DNA from: Candidatus Effluviviaceae Genus I sp.
GTDB lineage: Bacteria > Joyebacterota > Joyebacteria > Joyebacterales > Joyebacteraceae
DNA length: 45,926 nucleotides
Direction: 5' to 3'
Assembly (NCBI GenBank): GCA_016867725.1
Contig: VGIX01000014.1
Coordinates: 1 to 45,926, forward strand
Below the pieces are notes generated by a model. That model ran no database searches. It saw nothing but the letters and a program-made list of their open reading frames with translations, and was not told the DNA's origin. Below are positions 24,394 to 32,485 of the stretch, piece by piece; the first letter of the stretch is position 1, and each line of letters begins with the position of its first letter. Both the position numbers and the translations under genes were made by a program.

Positions 24394-27300
24394 GTGGCAT
24401 CCACGACGATCACGCTGAACGGGAACGAGGTCTCCGTCGATGCCGGCGCGACGATCCTCGACGCGGCGCGGGCGCACGGCGTCGAGATCCCGACGCTGTG
24501 CCAGGACCCGCAGCTCGAGCCGTTCGGGTCGTGCTGGCTCTGCGTCGTCCGCGTCGAGGGCCTGCGCCGCTACGTCCCGTCGTGTGCCACGCGCGTCGCC
24601 CCCGGCATGAGGGTGTGGACCGACACGGACGACGTTCGCGCCGTGCGGACGATGGCCCTCGAGCTTCTGCTCTCCAACCACCGCGGCGACTGCGTCGCGC
24701 CGTGCCAGGCCGAGTGCCCCGCGAGCGTGGACGTCCAGGGCTACATCGCGCTCATCGCGCAGGGGCAGTACCGCGAGGCGGCGAAGCTCGTCAAGAAGGT
24801 CAACCCGTTCCCGCTCTCGATCGGGCGCGTGTGCCCGCGGCCGTGCGAGAAGGAGTGCCGGCGCAGCGCCCTCGAGGGCCCGGTCGGCATCGACTACCTC
24901 AAGCGGTTCGCCGCCGACTGGGACGCCGGGCACGAGAACGCCTACGTCCCGCAGGCTGCGCCGCCGACCGGCAAGCGCGTGGCCGCGGTGGGAGCGGGGC
25001 CGGCGAGCCTCACGGCCGCGTACTACCTCGCGCAGCGGGGGCACGCCGTCACGGTGTTCGAGGCGCTGCCGGCCGCCGGCGGCGCGCTGCGCTACGGCAT
25101 ACCGGAGTACAGGCTCCCGAAGGCGGTGCTCGACCGGGAGGTCGGGCTCATCACCGCGCTCGGGATCGAGATCGAGCACGGAAAGGCGCTCGGACGCGAC
25201 TTCACGATCTCCGACCTCTTCGCACGCGGGTTCGACGCCGTCTTCCTCGGCATCGGCGCCGTGGCGAGCCGGAAGATGGACGTGGCCGGCGAGGACCTGC
25301 CGGGCGTGTGGGCCGGCACCGAGTTCCTCACCGACGTCGCCCTCGGCAAGCCGGTGAGGATCGGCAGGCGGGTCGCGATCGTCGGGGGCGGGAACACGGC
25401 CATCGACGCCGCCAGGACCTGCGTCCGGCTGGGGGCCGAGAAGGTCACCGTCGTGTACCGGCGCTCCAGGAAGGAGATGCCGGCGTGGGACGTCGAGGTG
25501 GAGGCGGCCCGGCACGAGGGCGTCGAGATGCACTTCCTCGCGGCGCCGACCGCCATCCAGGGCGAGCGCGCGTGCGGGCTCGTCACCTGCGTCCGCATGG
25601 AGCTGGGTGAGCCAGACGCCAGCGGACGGCGGCGGCCGGTCGTGGTGAAGGGGTCGGAGTTCACCGTCGAGGCGGACACCGTCATCGCCGCCATCGGCCA
25701 GTTCCCCGACCTCTCCGCGCTCAAGGGCACCGCGGCGAAGGACCCGGACTCGCCGGAGGCGAGGATCGCCCTCACGACGTGGGGCACCATCGTGGCGGAC
25801 GAGCACTCGATGGTCACCTCGGTGCCGGGTGTGTTCGCGGGCGGCGACGTGGTGAACGGGGCGGCGACGGCCATCGAGGCCATCGCGCACGGCGGCAGGG
25901 CCGCGGCGGCCATCGACCGCCACCTGCGCGGCGAGGACGTCTCGTTCCGCGCGCCGTCGTTCAACATCGCGAAGGAGCGTTGGGACGCTCTGCCGGCGGC
26001 CGAGCTTCCGGTCGTCGAGCCGAGAGAGCGGCAGCCGATGCCCGAGCTTGGGGCCGCGGAGCGCGTGTCGAACTTCGAGGAGGTCGAGCTCGGCTACACG
26101 GAGGAGCAGGCGCGCGCCGAGGCGGCGCGCTGCCTCGAGTGCGGCTGCGTCTCGGTCTTCGACTGCGAGCTCCGGCGGTACGCCGCCGAGTACGGGGCGT
26201 CGGCCGACGCGTTCGACGGCGAGGCGCTGCGCCGGGCGCCCGACGACCGTCATCCGTTCATCAGGATCGAGCCCGAGAAGTGCATCCTCTGCGCGCGCTG
26301 CGTGCGCGTCTGCGAGGACGTGCAGGGCGCCTCGGCGCTCGGGTTCTTCCGCAGGGGCTTCGCCACCCGGATGACGCCCGCGCTCGACGCAGCGCTCGCG
26401 GAGACGACGTGCGAGGCGTGCGGGCAGTGCGTGACCACCTGCCCGACGGCCGCGCTGACCGCGAAGGCCGACGCGCCGAAGCCGGGCCCGTGGGACCTCG
26501 AGAAGCACCGCTCGGTCTGCGGCTTCTGCGGCACGGGCTGCGCGGTCGGCTACAACACCGTCGGGGGAAAGCTCGCGATCGTCTCTCCCGGGGACGAGAA
26601 CCTGTGCGTCCGCGGCCGCTTCGGGTTCACGGCGGCGTCGGAGAGGCTCACGGTCCCGCTCGTGCGGCGCGGCCGGGCGCTCGCCGAGGCCGGCTGGGAC
26701 GAGGCGCTCGAGGCGGTCGCGCGGGGCCTCGGCGACGCCGCCCGAAGGGGCGACGGCGTCGCGCTCTTCGGCTCGCCGCGCCTGACGAACGAGGAGGCCT
26801 GGACGCTCAAGGCGCTGGCGCGGCCCGTCCTCGGGGGCGCCGCCGTCGCCTCCTTCGGGCTCGCGCTCGAGGAGCGCGCCTTCGGCGCGCTCCGGAGCGC
26901 GTTCGGCCGCGCCGCCTCGACCGCGTCGTACGACGACCTCGCGGCCGCCGACGTCATCGTGCTCCTCGACTCCGACATCGCCGAGGAGCAGACGGTCGCG
27001 GCCATCGCCGTGCGCAGGGCGGTCAGACGCGGCGCGCGCCTTGTGGTCGTCTCGGCGAAGGACACGCGCATGGCGCGGCTCGCGGGGACCCGGCTCAGCG
27101 TCGAGCGCTCGGCCATCGGGCGGCTCCTCGCGACCGCGGTCGCCGGGCTCCTCGACGCGGGGCGAGGCGCCGAGCTCGCCGGCGTTGAAGGTCTTCGAAG
27201 GGCTGTCTCGGCGCTCGCCAAGCGAGGGGGCGACGGGGACGCGGCGGCTCTCTCCGAGGCGCTCTCGGCGCCCGGCCGCGCGGTGCTCGTCGCGAACGCC

Positions 27301-28062
27301 GCCGCGTTCGACCCGGCGACCGTCGAGCGGGACGCGGCGCTCGCGGTGGCGCTGTGCGCCCTCGCGGGGAAGGCGCGCGGCGGCGGGTCGGGCATCCTCT
27401 TCCTGAGGATGCGCGCCAACGGACAGGGGCTCTCGGACCTGGGGTTCCAGGCCACGGCGGGCTCGCTCGTCGAGGACATGGAGCGCGGTCGCGTCCGCGC
27501 CGCGCTCATCGTGGGGGAGGACCCGGTCGCCGGCGCGGCGGACCCGCGTCGCGTCGCGGCCGCCCTGTCGAGGCTCGAGTTCCTCGCCGTCGTGGACGCC
27601 GTCCCGACCGAGACGACGGCCCTGGCGACGGTCGTCCTTCCCGGATCGGCGTTCGCGGAGGTGGGCGGGAGCTACACCAACAGCGAGCGGCGCGTGCGCC
27701 CGCTGCGCGCGGCGCTCCCGCCGCCCGGCGGCCTCACGACGCTCGAGGCGATCGGCGGGATCGCGCGGGCGGTCGGCGCGCCCGCCGCGGGCGGCTGCCC
27801 GGCGGACGTGCGCGCGCTGATGGCCGCGGACCTCGCGGACATCGGCTTCCCGGCGGACCTCGGTCCCGACGGCCGGCGTCTGCCCTTCGACGGACCGGCG
27901 CCGCCGGACGGGCGCGTGCGCGTCGAGGTGCCGGAGGCGGCGGCGCCCGGCATGGTCTTCGATCCGCGTTTCAGCGACGCGCTCGAGACGCTGCTCGCGC
28001 GGCGCGCGAGAGACCTCGGCCTGCGCGCCCACGTGGTCCGACCCTGGCGAGTTTCGCCTTGA
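24394..28062 (+). CDS. 1222-residue fusion: 2Fe-2S, GltD/NfnB-like flavoprotein, 4Fe-4S and NuoG/FdhA-like domain without Mo ligand
   Basis: GTG 24394 follows AAGGGA. Domains in order: a NuoG-type 2Fe-2S domain (C36, C47, C50, C64); the N-terminal cysteine-rich GltD/NfnB domain (C100-C108, C147-C155); and FAD and NAD(P) dinucleotide folds with VGAGPASL (199-206), VGGGNTAID (330-338) and VFAGGDVVNG. A CLECGC segment (580-585) leads to two 4Fe-4S sets (C630-C640, C673-C683). A molybdopterin-oxidoreductase 4Fe-4S motif follows (C709, C712, C716, C738), then an FdhA/NuoG-like domain to the end. No Cys lies between 738 and 988, so the Mo-binding Cys/Sec of formate dehydrogenases is absent. The set NuoE, NuoF and this fusion resembles the Stn-type ferredoxin/NADH/NADPH transhydrogenase of Sporomusa. 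Function is inferred. Confidence 0.85.
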   Translation: MASTTITLNGNEVSVDAGATILDAARAHGVEIPTLCQDPQLEPFGSCWLCVVRVEGLRRYVPSCATRVAPGMRVWTDTDDVRAVRTMALELLLSNHRGDCVAPCQAECPASVDVQGYIALIAQGQYREAAKLVKKVNPFPLSIGRVCPRPCEKECRRSALEGPVGIDYLKRFAADWDAGHENAYVPQAAPPTGKRVAAVGAGPASLTAAYYLAQRGHAVTVFEALPAAGGALRYGIPEYRLPKAVLDREVGLITALGIEIEHGKALGRDFTISDLFARGFDAVFLGIGAVASRKMDVAGEDLPGVWAGTEFLTDVALGKPVRIGRRVAIVGGGNTAIDAARTCVRLGAEKVTVVYRRSRKEMPAWDVEVEAARHEGVEMHFLAAPTAIQGERACGLVTCVRMELGEPDASGRRRPVVVKGSEFTVEADTVIAAIGQFPDLSALKGTAAKDPDSPEARIALTTWGTIVADEHSMVTSVPGVFAGGDVVNGAATAIEAIAHGGRAAAAIDRHLRGEDVSFRAPSFNIAKERWDALPAAELPVVEPRERQPMPELGAAERVSNFEEVELGYTEEQARAEAARCLECGCVSVFDCELRRYAAEYGASADAFDGEALRRAPDDRHPFIRIEPEKCILCARCVRVCEDVQGASALGFFRRGFATRMTPALDAALAETTCEACGQCVTTCPTAALTAKADAPKPGPWDLEKHRSVCGFCGTGCAVGYNTVGGKLAIVSPGDENLCVRGRFGFTAASERLTVPLVRRGRALAEAGWDEALEAVARGLGDAARRGDGVALFGSPRLTNEEAWTLKALARPVLGGAAVASFGLALEERAFGALRSAFGRAASTASYDDLAAADVIVLLDSDIAEEQTVAAIAVRRAVRRGARLVVVSAKDTRMARLAGTRLSVERSAIGRLLATAVAGLLDAGRGAELAGVEGLRRAVSALAKRGGDGDAAALSEALSAPGRAVLVANAAAFDPATVERDAALAVALCALAGKARGGGSGILFLRMRANGQGLSDLGFQATAGSLVEDMERGRVRAALIVGEDPVAGAADPRRVAAALSRLEFLAVVDAVPTETTALATVVLPGSAFAEVGGSYTNSERRVRPLRAALPPPGGLTTLEAIGGIARAVGAPAAGGCPADVRALMAADLADIGFPADLGPDGRRLPFDGPAPPDGRVRVEVPEAAAPGMVFDPRFSDALETLLARRARDLGLRAHVVRPWRVSP

Positions 28063-28087
28063 CGGGCCTCCGGGGCGCCTCTACCAT
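28059..28087 (+). promoter_or_regulatory. Sigma70 promoter of the rpmF-plsX-fab operon
   Basis: TTGACG (28059-28064), 17 bases, TACCAT (28082-28087). The TGA inside the -35 element is the stop codon of the preceding gene. The predicted start near 28094 leaves a leader of about 75 bases with a GCGGCCC/GGGCCGC hairpin and a GGAGG ribosome site. Confidence 0.65.
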
Positions 28088-28169
28088 GACCGGTACCTTT
28101 TGCGTCTGCGGCATCCAGCGGCCCGCCCGCGGGGGCCGCAGCGCTCACTTGTGGTGATCGGAGGCACGG

Positions 28170-28406
28170 ATGGCACTTCCCAAGCGAAGACACTCGAGGG
28201 CGCGCGGCCGGAAGCGCAGGACGAACGACAAGGTCGCCAAGCCCCAGGCCTCGGCCTGCCCCTCCTGCGGCGAACCCAAGCTCCCCCACCGGATGTGCCC
28301 GCACTGCGGCACGTACAAGGGCCGGGAGATCGTCGCCGCGGACAAGGAGAAGAAGGAGAGTGTCAAGACCGCCAAGAAGAAGTCCCCACTCGGCTGGAAG
28401 CGCTGA
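28170..28406 (+). CDS. rpmF: 50S ribosomal protein L32
   Basis: The 78-residue protein begins MALPKRRHSRARGRKRRT, the bL32 signature. It has the zinc-binding set C30, C33, C43, C46 (CPSC and CPHCGTYKGR), that is, the C+ form. A Lys-rich tail extends about 15 residues beyond the usual end. It heads the conserved order rpmF-plsX-fab. The DUF177 (YceD) gene that often precedes rpmF is not here; the oxidoreductase gene ends 107 bases upstream instead. Confidence 0.96.
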   Translation: MALPKRRHSRARGRKRRTNDKVAKPQASACPSCGEPKLPHRMCPHCGTYKGREIVAADKEKKESVKTAKKKSPLGWKR

Positions 28407-28416
28407 CCGAAGACCG

Positions 28417-29394
28417 GTGAGGGTGGCGGTTGACGCCATGGGCGGAGACAGCGCCCCCGCCGTGGAGGTGGAGGGCGCGGTCGCCGCGGCGCGTGGCGCC
28501 GCGGGCGCCCTCGAGGTCGTCCTCGTCGGTCGCCGCGCCGCCATCGATGCGGAGCTTGAGCGCCAGGGGGCCGCGGGGCTGCCCGTCTCGGTCGTGGACG
28601 CGCCCGACGTCATCGCGATGGACGAGTCGCCGGCCGCGGCCGTCCGCCGCAAGCGCGGCGCGTCCATTGTCGTGGCCGCCGACCTGCACAAGCGCGGCGA
28701 GGTCGACGGCGTCGTGAGCGCCGGGAACACCGGCGCCGTCGTGGCCGCGACGCTCCTGGCCCTCGGGAAGCTCCCCGGGGTCCGCCGCCCCGCCATCGCC
28801 AGCCTCTTTCCGACCGTCAAAGACCCGGTCCTCGTGCTGGACGTGGGCGCGAGCCTCGACTCGCGTCCGACCGACCTTCTGGACTTCGCGCTCATGGGCG
28901 AGGTCTTCGCCCGACACGTGCTCGGCCGCGACCGCCCGCGCATCGGCCTCATGAACATCGGAGAGGAGCAGACGAAGGGCGGCGAGGTCATTCTCGAGGC
29001 CAACAGGCTCCTGTCGGAGAGCCCGCTCCACTTCATCGGCAACGTCCAGGGCAGGGGGCTCCTGCGCGGCGAGGCCGACGTCGTCGTGTGCGACGGGTTC
29101 GTCGGCAACATCATGCTCAAGCTCACCGAGGGCGTGATCGACCTCCTCGCAGGCGTGCTCACGGGCGAGCTCAGGGACGGCGTGATCCGCGCGCTCGCCA
29201 AGCAGCTCGACTACGCCGAGTACGGGGGCGCACCGCTCCTCGGCGTCAACGGCGTCGTCATCATCGCGCACGGGAGCTCCTCGGCCAAGGCCATCAGGAA
29301 CGCCGTCGACGTGGCCGCGCGGTTCGTGGACATCGATCTCGACGGGAAGATCGTGGACTCCATCGGAAAGGTGGCCGCGGGCGATGACAGATAG
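28417..29394 (+). CDS. plsX: Phosphate acyltransferase PlsX
   Basis: GTG 28417 places the canonical start V-R-V-A-V-DAMGGD at the N-terminus, though the ribosome site is weak; the frame is open into rpmF. The 325-residue enzyme has DAMGGDSAP (6-14), GVVSAGNTGAVVA and DVGASLDSRPTDLLDFALMG. GLMNIGEEQTKG, FIGNVQGR and CDGFVGNIMLK follow, all PlsX hallmarks. It converts acyl-ACP to acyl-phosphate for PlsY, the entry to phospholipid synthesis. It overlaps fabH by 11 bases. Confidence 0.95.
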   Translation: MRVAVDAMGGDSAPAVEVEGAVAAARGAAGALEVVLVGRRAAIDAELERQGAAGLPVSVVDAPDVIAMDESPAAAVRRKRGASIVVAADLHKRGEVDGVVSAGNTGAVVAATLLALGKLPGVRRPAIASLFPTVKDPVLVLDVGASLDSRPTDLLDFALMGEVFARHVLGRDRPRIGLMNIGEEQTKGGEVILEANRLLSESPLHFIGNVQGRGLLRGEADVVVCDGFVGNIMLKLTEGVIDLLAGVLTGELRDGVIRALAKQLDYAEYGGAPLLGVNGVVIIAHGSSSAKAIRNAVDVAARFVDIDLDGKIVDSIGKVAAGDDR

Positions 29395-30376
29395 CGCGAA
29401 GCGCGCGACCATCGTCGGGCTCGGGACGTACGTCCCGCCGAGGGTGGTGACCAACGACGACTTCTCGAAGACGGTCGAGACGTCGGACGAGTGGATCACG
29501 CAGATGACCGGCATCAAGGAGCGGCACTTCGTCGATGGGGACACCGCGTCGTCGGACCTCGCGGCGCTCGCGGGGAAGGTCGCGCTCGAGCGGGCGGGCG
29601 TGGACCCGCCGGACGTGGACATGGTGCTCGTCGCGACCTCGACGCCGGACATGTTCTTCCCCTGCACGGCGTGCCTCGCGCAGGACAAGGTGGGCGCGAA
29701 GAACGCGTTCGCCTACGACGTCTCGGCCGGGTGCTCCGGGTTCATCTACGGCCTCGTCATCGCCCACCAGTTCATCGCCGCCGGCACCATCGAGACGGCG
29801 CTCGTGATCGGCGCCGAGACGCTCTCGAGGTTCGCGGACATGACCGACCGGAACACGTGCGTCCTCTTCGGCGACGGCGCAGGGGCGGCCGTGGTGCAGG
29901 GTTGCGACGCCCCGAGGGGGCTCCTCGCATACCACCTGGGCGGCGACGGGAAGCTCGGCGACCTCCTCAAGTTCCCGGCGGGCGGCACGAAGATGCCGGC
30001 GTCCCACGAGACCGTGGACGCGCGACTGCACTACATCAAGATGAACGGTCGGCAGGTCTACGCGAACGCCGTGAAGGCGATGAGCGACTCGACGCTGCGC
30101 GTGCTCGAGAAGGCGGGTCTCTCCGGCGCGGACGTTGACCTCTTCTTCCCGCACCAGGCGAACATCCGCATCATGGAGGCGGTCGCCGAGCGCGCGCGCC
30201 TGCCCATGGAGAAGGTCTTCGTCAACATCGACCGGTACGGCAACACGTCGGCGGCGTCCATCCCGATCGCGCTCGACGAGGCCGTGACGCAGGGCAGGCT
30301 CACGGAGGGCATGCTCATCGGGATGGTCGCGTTCGGCACCGGTTTCACCTGGGGCGCCGCGCTCATGCGCTGGTAG
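29384..30376 (+). CDS. fabH: Beta-ketoacyl-ACP synthase III
   Basis: ATG 29384 lies inside the end of plsX. The 330-residue condensing enzyme has the catalytic triad Cys117 (SAGCSGF), His257 (FPHQANIRI) and Asn287 (YGNTS). It also has the N-terminal GLGTYVPPRVVTN and TSDEWITQMTGIKER signatures. It starts fatty acid synthesis by condensing acetyl-CoA, or a branched acyl-CoA, with malonyl-ACP. A perfect 8-bp hairpin follows the stop. Confidence 0.96.
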   Translation: MTDSAKRATIVGLGTYVPPRVVTNDDFSKTVETSDEWITQMTGIKERHFVDGDTASSDLAALAGKVALERAGVDPPDVDMVLVATSTPDMFFPCTACLAQDKVGAKNAFAYDVSAGCSGFIYGLVIAHQFIAAGTIETALVIGAETLSRFADMTDRNTCVLFGDGAGAAVVQGCDAPRGLLAYHLGGDGKLGDLLKFPAGGTKMPASHETVDARLHYIKMNGRQVYANAVKAMSDSTLRVLEKAGLSGADVDLFFPHQANIRIMEAVAERARLPMEKVFVNIDRYGNTSAASIPIALDEAVTQGRLTEGMLIGMVAFGTGFTWGAALMRW

Positions 30377-30384
30377 CCCGCGGA

Positions 30385-30403
30385 CCGGCCGCCCCGCGGC
30401 CGG
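30385..30403. other. Perfect GC hairpin between fabH and fabD
   Basis: CCGGCCGC (30385-30392) pairs perfectly with GCGGCCGG (30396-30403) around a CCC loop, nine bases after the fabH stop. No T tract follows. It may be a weak pause or mRNA-processing site inside the operon. Confidence 0.5.
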
Positions 30404-30427
30404 CGGAAGGACGGGCACCGCACCGCC

Positions 30428-31363
30428 ATGGACCGTCTCGCGTTCCTCTTCCCGGGACAGGGCTCGCAGGTCGTCGGCATGGGCCGCGACCTGTGCGAGC
30501 ACTCGGGCGGCGCGCGCGAGGTGTACGAGCGCGCGTCGGAGGCCATCGGGCTGGACCTCGCGGCGCTCTCGTTCGAGGGCCCCGAAGACGAGCTCCGGAA
30601 GACCGTCAACACCCAGCCCGCGCTCCTGACCGCAAGCGCGGCGGCGCTCGCGGCGCTCCTCGAGCGCGGCGTCGAGCCGTGGGCGGTCGCCGGCCACAGC
30701 CTGGGGGAGTGGACGGCGCTCGTGGCGGCCCGGAGCGTGCGGCTCGAGGACGCGGTGCGCGCGGTGCGGGAGCGCGGCCGCCTCATGTACGAGGCCGGGC
30801 TCGCCGTCCCGGGGACGATGGCCGCGGTCGTCGGGCTGACCGAGGACGACATCGGCCCGATCGTCAAGGAGGCGTCCTCGAGGGGCGTGGTGCAGGTCGC
30901 CAACCTGAACGCGCCGACGCAGATCGTCGTGTCCGGCGAGGTGGCGGCGGTGCGGCTCGCGATGGAGCTCGCCTCCGCGCGCGAGGGCGTGAGGGCGACC
31001 GAGCTCAAGGTGAGCGGGGCGTTCCACTCGTCGCTCCTCGAGGACGCCCGGCGCGGCATGGAGTCCGTCGTGGCGGGCGTCGCGTTCGAGCGCCCGCGGG
31101 CGCTCTTCGTCGCGAACGTCACCGGGGCGCCGGTGGATGACCCCGAGGAGATCCGGCGCGGGCTGGCGGAGCAGATTGTGAGCCCCGTGCGCTGGGTGGA
31201 CTCCGTGCGCGCGCTCGCGGGCGCCGGGGCGTCGCAGTTCGCGGAGGTCGGTCCGGGGAACGTCCTCCGCGGGCTTCTCAGGAAGATCGAGCCGGGCGCG
31301 CGCTCGCACGGCGTGGCGACCTTCGAGGATGCCGAGAGGCTCGCCGCGGCCGTCGCCGGGTGA
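30428..31363 (+). CDS. fabD: Malonyl-CoA:ACP transacylase
   Basis: ATG 30428. The 311-residue enzyme has FLFPGQGSQVVGMG (6-19) and the nucleophile Ser91 in GHSLGEW (89-95), where most homologues end in Tyr or Phe. It also has the catalytic His in VSGAFHSSLL and the end EVGPGNVLRGLLRKI. It loads malonate onto acyl carrier protein. The gene follows fabH and precedes fabG in the usual order. Confidence 0.96.
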   Translation: MDRLAFLFPGQGSQVVGMGRDLCEHSGGAREVYERASEAIGLDLAALSFEGPEDELRKTVNTQPALLTASAAALAALLERGVEPWAVAGHSLGEWTALVAARSVRLEDAVRAVRERGRLMYEAGLAVPGTMAAVVGLTEDDIGPIVKEASSRGVVQVANLNAPTQIVVSGEVAAVRLAMELASAREGVRATELKVSGAFHSSLLEDARRGMESVVAGVAFERPRALFVANVTGAPVDDPEEIRRGLAEQIVSPVRWVDSVRALAGAGASQFAEVGPGNVLRGLLRKIEPGARSHGVATFEDAERLAAAVAG

Positions 31364-31391
31364 CCGCGCGGGCCGGCGTGGAGGTGGCGCG

Positions 31392-32132
31392 ATGAGGCTT
31401 GCCGACAGGAAGGCGGTGGTCACGGGCGCGGGGCAGGGCATCGGCCGCGCGATCGCGCTTCGGCTGGCGCGCGAGGGCGCCGACGTCGCCGTGCTCGACA
31501 TGAACGCGACGACCGTTCCCGAGGTCGCGGGCGAGGTCGAGGCGCTCGGCCGGAAGGCGCTCGGGCTCGTCGTGGACGTGAGCGACCCCGAGGTCGTGAC
31601 GGCGGCGTTTCGGCGCGTCGTCGAGGAGCTCGGCGGCGTGCACGTGCTCGTCAACAACGCCGGGATCACCCGCGACAACCTGCTCGTCCGCATGTCGCCG
31701 GACGAGTGGGACCTCGTGCTCCGCGTGAACCTCAAGGGAGCGTTCAACTGCACGCGCGCGGCGGCGCGCACCATGATGTCGCAGCGGTGGGGCAGGATCG
31801 TGAACGTCTCCTCGGTCATCGGGATCATGGGCAACGCGGGCCAGGCGAACTACGCGGCGTCGAAGGCGGGTCTCATCGGGCTCACGAAGAGCGCCGCGAA
31901 GGAGCTGGGGTCGCGCGGCATCACCGTGAACGCGGTCGCGCCGGGGTTCATCGAGACGCCGATGACCGCCGCGCTCCCGGACGGCGCGCGGGAAGCGTAC
32001 GCGTCGAGGATCGCGCTTCGTCGCTTCGGGACGCCCGACGACGTCGCGAATGTGGTTGCATTCCTCGCATCCGATGATGGAGACTACGTGACCGGTCAGA
32101 CGGTCTGCGTCGACGGGGGCCTGGCCGGATAG
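31392..32132 (+). CDS. fabG: 3-oxoacyl-ACP reductase
   Basis: ATG 31392 has GGAGGTG six bases upstream; the frame is open further back. The 246-residue short-chain dehydrogenase has TGAGQGIGRAIA (11-22, NADPH binding), VNNAGITRDNLL (88-98) and the catalytic residues Ser141, Tyr154 and Lys158 (YAASKAG). The FabG-specific PGFIETPMTAALP and the end YVTGQTVCVDGGLAG are present. It reduces 3-oxoacyl-ACP in chain elongation. Confidence 0.96.
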   Translation: MRLADRKAVVTGAGQGIGRAIALRLAREGADVAVLDMNATTVPEVAGEVEALGRKALGLVVDVSDPEVVTAAFRRVVEELGGVHVLVNNAGITRDNLLVRMSPDEWDLVLRVNLKGAFNCTRAAARTMMSQRWGRIVNVSSVIGIMGNAGQANYAASKAGLIGLTKSAAKELGSRGITVNAVAPGFIETPMTAALPDGAREAYASRIALRRFGTPDDVANVVAFLASDDGDYVTGQTVCVDGGLAG

Positions 32133-32176
32133 GCTCGATGCGTCGACGCCTCTCACGACGCAGGAGGGAACGCGAA

Positions 32177-32419
32177 ATGGCGAACGTTGCCGAGAAGGTG
32201 AAGCAGGTCATCGCGGAGAAGCTCCAGATCGACGTGAGCCAGGTGACGATGGAGGCCTCGGTCGTCGAGGATCTCGGGGCGGACTCGCTCGAGCAGGCGG
32301 ACATTCTGTTCTCGCTCGAGGACGAGTTCGGCATCACCGCCGACGACACGGACGAGGCGGAGAGCCTGAAGACCGTGGGCGACATCGTGAAGTACCTCGA
32401 GAAGAAGACGGCGGCGTAG
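32177..32419 (+). CDS. acpP: Acyl carrier protein
   Basis: ATG 32177 follows AGGAGGG; the frame extends upstream with an unconserved Arg-rich stretch. The 80-residue acidic protein carries the phosphopantetheine site Ser37 in LGADSLEQADIL, then SLEDEFGITADD and VGDIVKYLEKK. Length and charge are typical. It accepts the acyl intermediates of the flanking fab enzymes. A substantial hairpin follows between it and fabF. Confidence 0.96.
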   Translation: MANVAEKVKQVIAEKLQIDVSQVTMEASVVEDLGADSLEQADILFSLEDEFGITADDTDEAESLKTVGDIVKYLEKKTAA

Positions 32420-32430
32420 GACGCCGCGCG

Positions 32431-32466
32431 GGCCCGGCCCCGGCGCTCTCGCTCCGGGACCGGGCC
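32431..32466. other. Long hairpin between acpP and fabF
   Basis: GGCCCGG (32431-32437) pairs with CCGGGCC (32460-32466). After one mismatch, CCCGG (32439-32443) pairs with CCGGG (32454-32458), giving a 12-pair stem with a 10-base loop, 12 bases after the acpP stop. There is no T tract. It is well placed to stabilise acpP mRNA or reduce read-through into fabF. Confidence 0.55.
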
Positions 32467-32485
32467 GCGACGGCCGGGGGTCGCG

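Noticed and set aside
22495-28032. A 1845-codon open frame on the minus strand, opposite the NuoF and fusion genes
   Set aside because: In very GC-rich DNA the complementary frame of a real gene has few stops. Its translation is Arg/His/Asp/Gly-rich low complexity without motifs, whereas the plus strand holds clear enzymes. Other long antisense frames (for example 1118-2521, 15155-17680, 39138-41864) were set aside for the same reason.
24394-28062. Formate dehydrogenase or NADH dehydrogenase chain G as the name of the large fusion
   Set aside because: The Mo-ligand Cys/Sec is missing, and no nuo membrane subunits, fdh maturation or hydrogenase genes are nearby. The GltD/NfnB module is foreign to both.
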